DNA from: Phycisphaerae bacterium
GTDB taxonomy: Bacteria; Planctomycetota; Phycisphaerae; Phycisphaerales; SM1A02
NCBI GenBank assembly: GCA_016873355.1
Contig: VGXK01000030.1
Coordinates: 1-11,291, forward strand
Reading direction: 5' to 3'
DNA length: 11,291 nt
Shown here: positions 1 through 7,906 of the stretch, one piece after another
How the letters are laid out: the number at the start of each line of letters is the position of its first letter
Position numbering within the stretch: position 1 is the stretch's first letter
Program-made: the position numbers and the translations under genes
The notes under the pieces: generated by a model
The model's input: the letters and a program-made list of their open reading frames with translations, nothing else
Told to the model about the DNA's origin: nothing
Databases searched by the model: none

Positions 1-1368
1 GGCGCCGCGCTCTTCGCCGCCGGATGGTTCACGAACGCGGGTGGCGTTCGGGCGCTGCGCGTGTCGCGCTGGAACGGCTCCGCATGGTCGGCGCTCGGAA
101 CCGGTCTGAACGGAACCGTGCGCGCGATGGCGATCTTCGACGACGGCCTCGGCGGCGGTCCGGCGCTCTTCGTCGGCGGCGATTTCACGAGCGCCGGCAA
201 CGTATCGACGAACAACATCGCCAAGTGGGACGGAACGCAATGGTCGGCGCTCGGCAACGGCATGAACGGGATCGTCCGTGCGCTCGAGGTCTTCGACGAC
301 GGTTCGGGCGGCGGACCCGCGCTCTATGCGGCGGGGCAGTTCAGCGTCGCCGGGAGCACCGAAGCGTCGTTCCTCGCCAAGTGGGACGGCGAGACCTGGA
401 CGGCGGTCGGCGACGGCACGAACGGCTGGATCTACGCGCTGGAAGTCTTCGACGACGGCGGCGGCGGAGGCCCGGCGCTCTTCGTCGGCGGCAACTTCAT
501 GAGCGCCGGCGGAGTCGACGCGAGTCGCGTGGCGCGCTGGGACGGAACGGCGTGGTCGTCGGTCGGCGGCGCCGCGCCCGACGGCCCGGTCTACGCGCTG
601 CTCGCCGTCGACGCGCCGCAGCTCGGCGGTCCCGCGCTCTTCATGTCCGGCTTCTTCCACGATCTCGGCGTGATTCCCGCGAACTTCGTGGCGCGCTGGA
701 ACGGCGCCGGGTGGTCGGCGCTCGGAACCGGCACGAACGACTGGATCTGGGCGCTCGAAGTCTTCGACGACGGATCGGGATCCGGGCCGTCGCTCATCGC
801 GGGCGGGTACTTCATCTTCGCCGGCGGAATGTCCGCCGCGCGCATCGCCAAGTGGAACGGCGCCGAGTGGTCGACGCTCGGAAGCGGCATCGCCGGCGTG
901 GCCGCGCCGCGAATCTTCTCGCTCAAGGTCTTCGACGACGAAGGCGGCGCAGGTCCCGCGCTCTACGCGGGCGGGATCTTCGCCACGGCCGGCGGCGTGC
1001 CGGCCGCGAACATCGCGAAATGGAACGGCAGCGAGTGGTCGGCGCTCGGCGACGGCGTCTCGGGCGGCGCAGCGCCGGGCGTGCAGGCGCTCGTCGTGTC
1101 GAACGACGGAGCCGCGCTGATCGCCGGCGGATCGTTCCCGGCGAGTCCGGCGCTCGACAGCTTCGTGGCACGGTGGCAGGGGTGCGCGGAGCCGCCGTGC
1201 GCGCCCGCGGATCTCAACTGCGACGGATTCGTCGACGGCGACGATCTCGGCACGCTGCTCGGCCAGTGGGGCGAGTGCGCGGGATGCGCCGCCGATTTCA
1301 ACGGCGACGGCGTCGTCGACGGCGACGATCTCGGCGAGCTGCTCGGCGAATGGACGCCGATCGGGTAG
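1..1368 (+). CDS. Secreted beta-repeat protein with C-terminal dockerin-like calcium-binding tail (5' end missing)
   Basis: The frame is open from base 1, so the start and any signal peptide lie upstream; 455 residues are visible. About residues 1-390 are repeats of ~52 residues, each with a W[DN]GxxWSALGxGxNG strand, an ALxVFDDGxGGGPAL segment and a GGxFxxAGG turn. Tryptophans opening the units fall at residues 24, 76, 128, 180, 233, 285, 341 and 392. This resembles beta-propeller or delta-60-type repeat proteins, but I cannot assign a fold with certainty. The C-terminus (about 400-455) holds two DxNxDGxVDGDDLG loops, each followed by LLGxWG. These are EF-hand-like calcium sites of the dockerin type, and four cysteines (CAEPPC, CAGC) lie around them. 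Such tails are very common in secreted planctomycete proteins. Function is unknown; export and calcium binding are inferences. The protein ends at a TAG, with a convergent gene 52 bases beyond. Confidence 0.85.
   Translation, partial: GAALFAAGWFTNAGGVRALRVSRWNGSAWSALGTGLNGTVRAMAIFDDGLGGGPALFVGGDFTSAGNVSTNNIAKWDGTQWSALGNGMNGIVRALEVFDDGSGGGPALYAAGQFSVAGSTEASFLAKWDGETWTAVGDGTNGWIYALEVFDDGGGGGPALFVGGNFMSAGGVDASRVARWDGTAWSSVGGAAPDGPVYALLAVDAPQLGGPALFMSGFFHDLGVIPANFVARWNGAGWSALGTGTNDWIWALEVFDDGSGSGPSLIAGGYFIFAGGMSAARIAKWNGAEWSTLGSGIAGVAAPRIFSLKVFDDEGGAGPALYAGGIFATAGGVPAANIAKWNGSEWSALGDGVSGGAAPGVQALVVSNDGAALIAGGSFPASPALDSFVARWQGCAEPPCAPADLNCDGFVDGDDLGTLLGQWGECAGCAADFNGDGVVDGDDLGELLGEWTPIG
70..1173 (+). 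repeat. In-frame tandem repeat, about 156 bp per unit, seven units
   Basis: Units start at the TGG codons at 70, 226, 382, 538, 697, 853 and 1021, and an eighth partial unit starts at 1174. Spacings are 156, 156, 156, 159, 156, 168 and 153 bp, all multiples of three. Units are diverged copies at DNA level but keep recurring blocks such as gtcttcgacgacgg and tggtcggcgctcgg. They encode the protein repeats of the surrounding gene. The pattern fits expansion by recombination followed by divergence under selection on the protein. Confidence 0.85.
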
Positions 1369-1420
1369 CGGCGAGGCGACCGGGCGCGCGCGGTGGGAAT
1401 GCCGCAGGCTTCGAGGTGAT

Positions 1421-2032
1421 TCAGAGGTCGCCCATCGGCAGGAATCGCTGCGGGTCGTATTCCGCGGCGGCGCGTCCTTCGCGCGCCTCGCGTTCGCAGA
1501 GCGACAGCACTTCCTCGGGGTCGGGATGCACGTGCAGCAGCGCGCGCATGCGTGCCTTGACGAAGCGATGCTCGATCGAATGGTCGATGAGCGCCAGCAT
1601 CGGGTCGTAATAGCCGCGATCGTTCACGATGCCGATCGGCCTGTGATGGTCGCCGATCTGCCGCGCCACGAGGATCTCGAAGAACTCCTCGAACGTGCCG
1701 AGCCCGCCGGGCAGGATCACGAACGCGTCGGCTCGTTCGGCGAGCTGGCGCTTGCGCTCGCGCATGGTCGACACCACGACCATCTCGTCGCATCCGTCCC
1801 AGCCCTGCTCGAGCGCGAGGAACTTCTCGGTGATGATGCCCTCCACGCGAGCGCCGGCCGCTTTCGCGCTTCGCGCGATCACGCCCATGAGGCCGATGCC
1901 GCCGCCGCCGTAGACGAGGGTGGCGCCTCGCGCCGCGATCGCGCGCGCGAGCCGACCGGCGGTCTCGGCGAAGTGCCCCTCCAGGTGCGGCGAGCTGGAA
2001 CAGTAGACGGTGATCGAGCGGAGTCGTGTCAT
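1421..2032 (-). CDS. LOG-family protein (TIGR00730), putative nucleotide 5'-monophosphate phosphoribohydrolase
   Basis: A 203-residue cytosolic Rossmann-like protein, the normal size for the family. It opens with a beta strand (SITVYCSSS), then YGGGGIGLMG at about residues 41-50, MRERK at 90-94 and the signature PGGLGTFEEFFE at 108-119, which forms the nucleotide/phosphoribosyl site. Characterised relatives release the base from cytokinin riboside or purine monophosphates; the older annotation 'lysine decarboxylase' is wrong for this family. The start at MTRLRSITVYC was chosen because it begins directly before the first core strand. An ATG 20 codons upstream would add an Arg-rich stretch and run into the divergent promoter region. 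No Shine-Dalgarno site is visible. The gene is monocistronic, convergent with the repeat-protein gene and divergent from the WecA-like gene. The substrate cannot be told from sequence. Confidence 0.9.
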   Translation of the reverse strand: MTRLRSITVYCSSSPHLEGHFAETAGRLARAIAARGATLVYGGGGIGLMGVIARSAKAAGARVEGIITEKFLALEQGWDGCDEMVVVSTMRERKRQLAERADAFVILPGGLGTFEEFFEILVARQIGDHHRPIGIVNDRGYYDPMLALIDHSIEHRFVKARMRALLHVHPDPEEVLSLCEREAREGRAAAEYDPQRFLPMGDL

Positions 2033-2120
2033 TCGGACGAAGCGCGGAGGGCGCGAGCGAAAGGGGCGGTTGGAACGGGACGTCCGGCGCAATCGGCGTG
2101 CCCAGAGCGCGCCGGCGCCG

Positions 2121-2135
2121 GCCGATACGATACGG
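2121..2135 (+). promoter_or_regulatory. -10-like element just before the WecA-like start codon (possible leaderless promoter)
   Basis: The 107-bp divergent gap 2033-2139 ends with GCCGATACGATACGG. TACGAT (2126-2131) fits the TAnnnT -10 pattern and lies 8 bases before the ATG at 2140. There is no Shine-Dalgarno site and no convincing -35. A near-identical element precedes the fliM start. Calling it a promoter is inference. Confidence 0.35.
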
Positions 2136-2139
2136 CCCG

Positions 2140-3267
2140 ATGATCGCGACGGCGCTCGGGCTTCTCCTCGTCGGCTTCGTGATCTCGGTGCCGATGACCG
2201 CGCTGCTCGTGCGTCTCGGCGCCCGCTGGAAGACGCTCGATTCCGCCGGCGCGGCCGGGCACGCGAAGGTGCTTCGCGGCGTTCCGAACATCGGCGGAAT
2301 CGCGATCTTCGTTTCGGTGGCGCTGCCGCTTGCGGGGGGACTCGCGCTCATTTCGTTCGGGCGCAGCGACTGGGCGCTCATGCTCGAGCCGATGGTCGAG
2401 CCCTACGTCGGCCGCATGCGCGAGAGCCTGCCGTTCGGCTGGGCGTTCCTCGGCGGCATGCTCGTGTTCCACCTCGTGGGTCTCTTCGACGATCGCCGTG
2501 CTCTGCCGGCGAAGCTCAAGCTCGGCATCGAGCTCGCGGTGGCCGCCGTGCTCGCGGTGCACTTCGACGCGCGGCTGCTCGTGGTGCTCGACGACTGGGG
2601 CTTCGCCGGAACGGCGCTGTCGGTGGCGCTCTCGATGCTGTGGATCGCGGGCGTCGCGAACGCGATGAACTTCCTCGACAACATGGATGGGCTCGCGGCG
2701 GGAACGGCGATCATCGCCGGCTCGCTCTTCCTGGCCGCGGCGATCATCGTGGATCAGTGGTTCATCGCCGGCGTGCTCGCGCTGCTCGTGGGCGGCATCG
2801 CGGGATTCCTGCCGCAGAACTTCCCGCTGCGCGGCGGCGCCCGCATCTTCATGGGCGACGGCGGCTCGCTCGTCATCGGCTACGTGCTCGCGGTGATGAC
2901 GATCCGCACCACCTTCACCGAAACGCAGAACCCGAGCTACGCGCTCGGCAGCGCGTGGTACGGCGTCTTCATGCCGCTCGTGATTCTCGCGGTGCCGCTC
3001 TACGACTTCGTGGCGGTGTCGACGATTCGGCTCTCGCAGGGCAGGAGCCCGTTCGTCGGCGATCAGCAGCATCTCTCGCATCGGCTCGTCGATCGCGGGC
3101 TCACGAGGCGCCAGGCCGTGCTCGTGATCTGGGCGCTCGCGTTCATCACCGGCGTGGGCGGCGTGAGCCTCGGCACGGTGGCGCCCTGGCAGGCGGCGCT
3201 GATCGGCGTGCAGGTCGTCGCCACGCTGCTCGTGCTGGGCGTGCTCGAAGGGACGCTGCGGAAATGA
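2140..3267 (+). CDS. Polyprenyl-phosphate N-acetylhexosamine-1-phosphate transferase (glycosyltransferase family 4, WecA/TagO/MraY-like)
   Basis: A 375-residue integral membrane enzyme with about ten hydrophobic segments, typical for the family. It would transfer a sugar-1-phosphate (often GlcNAc-1-P from UDP-GlcNAc) to undecaprenyl phosphate on the cytoplasmic face, the first step of a surface glycan. Visible motifs are VPNIGGIAIF (48-57), the Mg-binding DD pair in GLFDDRRALPAKLKL (114-128), NFLDNMDGLA (177-186), IFMGDGGS (236-243), and the cytoplasmic loop GRSPFVGDQQHLSHRL (301-316), whose HxxH pattern is closer to WecA/TagO than to MraY. The start was set at MIATALG because the first membrane helix begins there; upstream in-frame sequence is Arg-rich and overlaps the neighbour's start region. 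The stop overlaps the next start (ATGA), so the pair is translationally coupled. The exact sugar is uncertain; an essential peptidoglycan MraY is less likely because no mur genes are nearby. Confidence 0.9.
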   Translation: MIATALGLLLVGFVISVPMTALLVRLGARWKTLDSAGAAGHAKVLRGVPNIGGIAIFVSVALPLAGGLALISFGRSDWALMLEPMVEPYVGRMRESLPFGWAFLGGMLVFHLVGLFDDRRALPAKLKLGIELAVAAVLAVHFDARLLVVLDDWGFAGTALSVALSMLWIAGVANAMNFLDNMDGLAAGTAIIAGSLFLAAAIIVDQWFIAGVLALLVGGIAGFLPQNFPLRGGARIFMGDGGSLVIGYVLAVMTIRTTFTETQNPSYALGSAWYGVFMPLVILAVPLYDFVAVSTIRLSQGRSPFVGDQQHLSHRLVDRGLTRRQAVLVIWALAFITGVGGVSLGTVAPWQAALIGVQVVATLLVLGVLEGTLRK

Positions 3268-5723
3268 GCGAACTCGCGTCGAAGGGCGCGGCACGGGACG
3301 GGCGCGCCGGAGTCGCGCCGATCGCTGGTCGTTCGTGGCGCGGCGCGGCGAGCGAGCGACGCGAATCGATCGCACTCGGCGTGATCGCAGCGGTGGCGGC
3401 GGCTCGCGCGATGCTGTCGATCTCGCCCGCGCTTCGGTTCGACACGGATCCGGCGGTCATTCCGGGGGCGCTCGCGGGAATCGGGCCGAGCGCGTCGCTG
3501 CTGCTCGATTCGCTCGGGCTGATCGGCGTGGCGATGCTGCTTGCGGGACGGGCCGGGAGGAGGTCCGAGGCCGCGGCGGCGCTCGATCGCGGGCGCGATT
3601 CGACTCCGGCGCAAGTTCGCGGGCGAGTGCGGTCGATCGGTCTCGCGCCGCTGCTCGTGCTCGTTCCGCTGCCGGGGTTCCTTGCCACGCTCCTTGGCGA
3701 GAGCGGGGGGCTCTCCGATCTCTGGCGCGGCGCATCGTGGCTCGCGGCGGCGCTCGCGGCGGCGTCGATCGTCGGGCGCGGCCGCGCCGCGCGGACGATC
3801 GTCGGCGCGGTGCTGCTCGGCGCGATCGCGGCGATGCTCGTGCGCGGCGCGAGCCAGGTCCTGGTCGAGCATCCGGCGACGGTCGAGCACTTCGAGAAGA
3901 ACCGCGACGCCTTCCTCTCCGCGCGCGGATGGACGCCGGGATCGCCCGCGGCGCTCTCCTACGAGCGCCGCCTGCGACAGGTGGAGGCGAGCGGCTGGTT
4001 CGGGCTTGCGAACGTCTACTCGGGCGTCGCGGTGGCGGGCGCGTTCGCGTTCGCGGGGCTCGCGATGTCGGCGCGGCGGCTCGCGCCGACCGCGCGCGAT
4101 TCGGCGGCGCGATCGCAGGACTCGGCGGCCCACGCGCGCGATCGCACGGCGACGGCGTCGTCGCTGATCTGCGCCGTCGCGGCGATCGGCGCGGTCGCGA
4201 TCGTCGTCGTCAACGGAGGCAAGGGCGCGATCGCCACGCTTCTGATCGGCGGCGCCGCGGCGGGGGTGCTCGGACTTGCGCGCGGCCGCGGACCGCGCGT
4301 GATTCCCGCGCTGCTCTGCACGCTCGTCGTCGCCGGATTCGTCGCGGCGTTCGTGCGCGGCGCGATCCTCGGCGAGACCCCGATGGAGGAGCGAAGCCTT
4401 CTCTTCCGCTGGTACTACATCCTGGGGGCGATGCGCATCGTCGTGGCGCATCCGTGGAGCGGCGTCGGCGCGGGCGGATTCCAGGATGCCTACCTCGTCT
4501 CGCGGCCGTGGTTCTCGCCGGAGGAAGTGACGAGTTCGCACTCGGCGTGGCTCGACTGGCTGGCCGCGTTCGGCGTGGGCGGCGCCGCGCTCGTGGTGCT
4601 GTCGCTCGCGCTGCTCGTTCGATCGTTGCGCGGAGCGATGGAGCCGGACGACTCGGCGCCGATCGAGGTCGACGCGTCGAGCGCGAAGATCTCCGCGCTC
4701 GCCGTCGCCGGCGGGGCGGTTCTCGCGCTGGCGCTCACCTCGCGCACCGACCTCGACGCGGCGTCGCTCTCGAGCCGCGCCGTCGCGTCGCTCGCCGCGA
4801 TCGTGACCGCCCGGTGCGCCGCGTCGCTGCTCGCTCGCAGCCGGTCTCGCGCCGTCGAGATCGGATTCGCGGTCGCCGCGCTGGCGATGCTCGTGCACGG
4901 CCAGGTGGACATGGACTTCTGGCATCCGGGCGCCGTCTGGTGGTGCTGGCTGCTGCTCGGCGCCGCGGCGTGTTCGCGCCCGCCTCGCCCGCGCTCGATG
5001 GATCGCGTGGTGAAGACGATCGTGGTCGTCGCGTCGATCACGGGCGCGGCATCGCTCGCCGTCACCTCGGTTCGCATCGGGGCGCAGGAGCGGGCCGTCG
5101 AGCGCGCGGCGCAGCGGCTCGAACAGGCGGCCGCCGCGAATCTGCCGCTTCCGCGGGGACCGGCCGCCGAAGCGCTTGAAGACGCCGTCACGATCGAGCC
5201 GCGGAACGAGCTCGTCTGGCAGGCGGCGGTGGAACAGCTCATCCTGGCGGCGGCGCAGCTCGATCAGCACGCGGCGCCGCGCCGCGCCCTCGTCGAACGC
5301 GCCGTGCGCGCCGCCGACGACTCCTTCGCCGCGCGACCCTGCGCCGCCACCGCCAAGTTCCGGCTCGACGCCCACCATGTCCGCCTCATCGAGCGCCTCG
5401 GCGGCGCCGCCGAAGTCGCGAGGCGGCTCGAATCGCCGCCGCCCGGCGCGCGACTCGACGACGACGCCGAAGGCCGCGCGATCGAAGCCGCCGCCCGCGA
5501 ATACCTGCGCCGCGATCCGCGCTCCGCGTCCGCCTGGACGCAGTGCGCGGAGATCCTCTGGCTGCTCGGAGATTCCGTCGGCGCCGCCGACGCCGCCCGC
5601 GAAGCGCTGCGGGTCGACACGAGCTACAGGCTCGATCCGCTGCGGCAGCTCCCGGATCGAACCCGCGCGTGGCTCACGAAGACTTCGCGCGCGCCTGAGG
5701 CGGCGAATCCGCCGGCGCCGTAG
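3264..5723 (+). CDS. O-antigen ligase/polymerase-like membrane protein (Wzy_C family) with C-terminal helical-repeat tail
   Basis: An 819-residue protein with at least ten hydrophobic segments between residues about 35 and 610. The family core is RWYYILGAMRIVVAHPWSGVGAGGF from about residue 382, with the HPxxGVGxGxF motif at 396-406, followed by a periplasmic loop and HSAWLDWLAAFG (426-437), where many relatives have HN. A later GQVDMDFWHPG segment precedes the last membrane helices, as in bacterial O-antigen ligases. Residues about 610-800 are soluble, Ala/Arg-rich and helical (EALEDAVTIEPRNELVWQAA, DPRSASAWTQCAEILWLLGD), resembling TPRs. The start ATG lies in the ATGA overlap with the WecA-like gene. 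The likely role is polymerising or ligating lipid-linked glycans on the periplasmic side. Polymerase and ligase cannot be separated by sequence. A loop at about 277-297 is rich in RDSAA-type repeats. The last 50 bp are shared, antisense, with the dsbD-like gene. Confidence 0.82.
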   Translation: MSELASKGAARDGRAGVAPIAGRSWRGAASERRESIALGVIAAVAAARAMLSISPALRFDTDPAVIPGALAGIGPSASLLLDSLGLIGVAMLLAGRAGRRSEAAAALDRGRDSTPAQVRGRVRSIGLAPLLVLVPLPGFLATLLGESGGLSDLWRGASWLAAALAAASIVGRGRAARTIVGAVLLGAIAAMLVRGASQVLVEHPATVEHFEKNRDAFLSARGWTPGSPAALSYERRLRQVEASGWFGLANVYSGVAVAGAFAFAGLAMSARRLAPTARDSAARSQDSAAHARDRTATASSLICAVAAIGAVAIVVVNGGKGAIATLLIGGAAAGVLGLARGRGPRVIPALLCTLVVAGFVAAFVRGAILGETPMEERSLLFRWYYILGAMRIVVAHPWSGVGAGGFQDAYLVSRPWFSPEEVTSSHSAWLDWLAAFGVGGAALVVLSLALLVRSLRGAMEPDDSAPIEVDASSAKISALAVAGGAVLALALTSRTDLDAASLSSRAVASLAAIVTARCAASLLARSRSRAVEIGFAVAALAMLVHGQVDMDFWHPGAVWWCWLLLGAAACSRPPRPRSMDRVVKTIVVVASITGAASLAVTSVRIGAQERAVERAAQRLEQAAAANLPLPRGPAAEALEDAVTIEPRNELVWQAAVEQLILAAAQLDQHAAPRRALVERAVRAADDSFAARPCAATAKFRLDAHHVRLIERLGGAAEVARRLESPPPGARLDDDAEGRAIEAAAREYLRRDPRSASAWTQCAEILWLLGDSVGAADAAREALRVDTSYRLDPLRQLPDRTRAWLTKTSRAPEAANPPAP

Positions 5724-7773
5724 CCGCAGGCGCGCTCGTGGCCGGCGAGGTCGTTGCCGCGCCCGCGCCGCCCTTGAGGGAGAGACCGATCTCCGCGGCA
5801 CGATCGACCGCCTCGATCACCTGCTGCGGGCCGTAGGAATCGCTTCGGAAGACTTCCCGACCATCGGGCGCGAGCACCACGAGCAAGGGAATCGTGGCGC
5901 TGCCGGCGACCTTGAGTCGCTCCGCCTGCACCTCGTTTCCGCCCGTGAGATCGACCGACAGCGGCCGCACATCCGTTCTCGTGAGCCGATCGGCCACGGC
6001 GCGCGACGACAGCACCGTGCCCTCGAGCGCCTTGCACGAGATGCACCAGTCCGCGGTGAACTTGATCACCACCACCTTGCCTTCGGCGAGCGCCTCCTTC
6101 TCGGCGCTCGGCGAGTAGAGCGGCCACGAGACGAGGCCCGCGAGCACGTGACCCGCGCCGCCGGAGGCCGCCACGAGGAACGCGCCGATGACGCCGAGAA
6201 CGAGCTTGTTCCTCGGTCGCTTCGCAAGTCGCAACGCGCCCCACATGAGCCAGAGTCCGGCGGCGATCGCGGGAAGCACCACCATCCACCAGGTCCACGG
6301 TCCGTAGATCCAGCCGAGTCCGACGAGTCCCGCGCGAAGGAAGTAGAGCGCCGCCGCGAGCAGCAGCAGTCCCATGACCTGCTTCACCAGTTCGCTCGCG
6401 GGACCGGACTTGGGCACCCGCTTCACGAGCTGCGGGAAGGCCGAGAGGAAGAGGTACGGCGACGCCATGCCGGCGCCGATCGCCGCGAAGATGAGCAGCA
6501 GCATCACCGGTGAATCGATCGCTCGCGCCCAGCCGAGGCTCGCGCCCATGAACGGACCCGTGCACGGCGTGCTCAGCACCGCCGCCATGATGCCCATGAG
6601 AAAACTGCCGCCGATCGTGTCGTGCTTCGGCTCGAAGGAGTAGACGGCGGCCGGCAGCGCGAAGCTGAAGAGTCCGCCCATCGCCACGGCCATCAGCGCG
6701 AGGAAGAGCCCGATGCCGATCGTGACCCAGGCGTTGTGGAAGAGCACGCTGATCGCGTCGACTCCCGTGAGCGACGCCATGATCGCGCCGAGCGCGAGCC
6801 AGAAGGCGATCACGCCGCCGCTCATCACGGCGCCGAGCAGGATGCATCGGGCACGATTGCCGGCCGACTGCTGAAGCGACATCACCTTGAGCGGGATCAC
6901 CGGCAGCACGCAGGGCGTGAGGTTGAGCAGAAGCCCGCCGAGGAACGCCATGAGCAGGATGAGCACGCGGCCGGTTCCGCGCGTGTCGATCGTGAAGTCG
7001 ACGAGATCGAAGAGCTGGAAGCGAAGCAGATCGCCGGATGCGGCGCCCGATCCGAGCGCCGCGGCGCCGTCGGTCGGAACATCGCCCGACGCGATCTTCC
7101 CGAAGACGCCGTAGTCGAAGTTCGCGAACAGCGCCGCGTCGCCGCTTCCCCTGTCGACCGACTTTCCCGGCGGCACGATCTCGAGCGACAGCGGCAGCGT
7201 GACCGACTCCGGAAGGCGGCAGCTCGAGTCGGTGCATGCCTGGAAGTCGACGACGAGCTGGATCGTGGCGGTGCCCGGCGCCGCATTCGCCGACACGAGC
7301 AGCGGCAGGTACGCGATGGATCGCCCTTCGTAGACGGCGTACTTCTCCGGGCCGTTCCTCAGATCGGCGGTCACCGCGTGGTACTCCGGCCACTGAATCG
7401 CGCCGAACGCGGGCGTGATCGATTCGCTCGATGGACCGGCCGTCACGGCCGTGTACCGTGCGCCCTCGAACCGCACCACCGTCGCGGGAAGCGTCGCCGC
7501 CTGCGCCGCCGAGGTCCAGATGTGCCAGGTCGGCTTGATGTCGAAGACGATCGCCACCGGGATGCGATCGCCCTGCATGACGAGCGTGCGCGCCGGCTTC
7601 AGCGAGACCGAGACCACCTGATCGGCGCCCGGAAGTCCAGGAACCCCCGGAAATCCCTGCGGCGCCGCCGAAATCGGCGAGCCGACGACGAGCGCCGGGA
7701 CGAGCGCCGCCGGCAGGACGAGCGCGGCCGGGAGGCGGGCGAACGGGCGTCGGCGTCGATCGGCGGGCGTCAT
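5674..7773 (-). CDS. dsbD: Thiol:disulfide interchange protein DsbD, three-domain, cytoplasm-to-periplasm electron transporter
   Basis: 699 residues. An Arg-rich n-region, a hydrophobic stretch and SAA form a signal peptide (1-37). The periplasmic alpha domain (about 50-200) carries the redox pair C180/C185 (QACTDSSCRLPE). The membrane domain (about 265-550, eight or so helices) has the two buried cysteines in NLTPCVLPVIPLKV (C288) and STPCTGPFMG (C404). The C-terminal thioredoxin domain has ADWCISCK (C577/C580) and a cis-Pro loop ATIPL (P629). All six expected cysteines are present, so electrons should pass from cytosolic thioredoxin to periplasmic oxidised proteins, for example DsbC-like or cytochrome c maturation partners; none is encoded nearby. 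A 30-residue Ala/Pro/Thr/Ser tail follows the thioredoxin fold and is unusual; its coding end overlaps the convergent gene. The start was chosen at the Met directly before the signal peptide. No Shine-Dalgarno site is seen. Confidence 0.93.
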   Translation of the reverse strand: MTPADRRRRPFARLPAALVLPAALVPALVVGSPISAAPQGFPGVPGLPGADQVVSVSLKPARTLVMQGDRIPVAIVFDIKPTWHIWTSAAQAATLPATVVRFEGARYTAVTAGPSSESITPAFGAIQWPEYHAVTADLRNGPEKYAVYEGRSIAYLPLLVSANAAPGTATIQLVVDFQACTDSSCRLPESVTLPLSLEIVPPGKSVDRGSGDAALFANFDYGVFGKIASGDVPTDGAAALGSGAASGDLLRFQLFDLVDFTIDTRGTGRVLILLMAFLGGLLLNLTPCVLPVIPLKVMSLQQSAGNRARCILLGAVMSGGVIAFWLALGAIMASLTGVDAISVLFHNAWVTIGIGLFLALMAVAMGGLFSFALPAAVYSFEPKHDTIGGSFLMGIMAAVLSTPCTGPFMGASLGWARAIDSPVMLLLIFAAIGAGMASPYLFLSAFPQLVKRVPKSGPASELVKQVMGLLLLAAALYFLRAGLVGLGWIYGPWTWWMVVLPAIAAGLWLMWGALRLAKRPRNKLVLGVIGAFLVAASGGAGHVLAGLVSWPLYSPSAEKEALAEGKVVVIKFTADWCISCKALEGTVLSSRAVADRLTRTDVRPLSVDLTGGNEVQAERLKVAGSATIPLLVVLAPDGREVFRSDSYGPQQVIEAVDRAAEIGLSLKGGAGAATTSPATSAPAATAPADSPPQARAKSS

Positions 7774-7780
7774 GCGGCAG

Positions 7781-7811
7781 AGCGTACGGGCGAGGTGGGG
7801 GGCGGGTGCAA
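7781..7811 (-). promoter_or_regulatory. Possible dsbD promoter placing transcription start at or near the ATG
   Basis: Reading the minus strand, TTGCAC (7811-7806) is followed 19 bases later by TACGCT (7786-7781), and 7 bases separate that from the ATG at 7773. The -10 fits only the TAnnnT pattern and the spacing is long, so support is weak. If real, the mRNA would be leaderless, in line with the missing Shine-Dalgarno site. Confidence 0.3.
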
Positions 7812-7830
7812 TTCGTTGTGCGGGCGTGAC

Positions 7831-7842
7831 ACCGGCGCCGGT
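7831..7842. promoter_or_regulatory. 12-bp perfect palindrome in the dsbD-fliM divergent gap
   Basis: ACCGGCGCCGGT reads the same on both strands and sits mid-way in the 133-bp gap between the two divergent starts. It could be an operator, but GC-rich palindromes arise easily by chance in DNA of this composition. Confidence 0.25.
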
Positions 7843-7889
7843 CATTGTCGTCCCGTCCGCCGAATCGCTGGCCCGCCGCCCGTTTCCGG

Positions 7890-7905
7890 GCCGATATCGA
7901 TGCGG
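7890..7905 (+). promoter_or_regulatory. -10-like element directly before the fliM GTG start
   Basis: GCCGATATCGATGCGG ends one base before the GTG at 7907. It matches the element before the WecA-like gene in 14 of 15 positions with one single-base gap. TATCGA (7895-7900) would place transcription start at about the GTG, giving a leaderless mRNA. GCCGATAT also matches seven of eight positions of the flagellar sigma-28 -10 box (GCCGATAA), but no TAAA box lies 15 bases upstream. Confidence 0.33.
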
Positions 7906-7906
7906 A

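Noticed and set aside
70..1173. CRISPR or satellite-type array
   Set aside because: The periodic 156-bp units are in-frame, diverged and code for a repeat protein; there are no identical short repeats with unique spacers.
1369..1420. Shared terminator between the repeat gene and the LOG gene
   Set aside because: The 52-bp convergent gap has only GC-rich simple sequence and no T-tract hairpin on either strand.
24..1610. Long plus-strand frame overlapping the repeat protein
   Set aside because: Arg-rich shadow of the repeat gene, running on into the LOG gene antisense; no protein family features.
3063..5801. Very long open frame on the minus strand (over 900 codons)
   Set aside because: Extremely Arg-rich with no recognisable domain; it is antisense to the WecA-like and O-antigen ligase-like genes, whose motifs are clear. 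Long spurious frames are expected at this GC content.
7868..7897. Sigma-28 or sigma-54 flagellar promoter for fliM
   Set aside because: GCCGATAT fits the sigma-28 -10 box, but no TAAA lies at the right distance. TGGCCCG has no TTGC partner at -12, so no sigma-54 promoter is supported.
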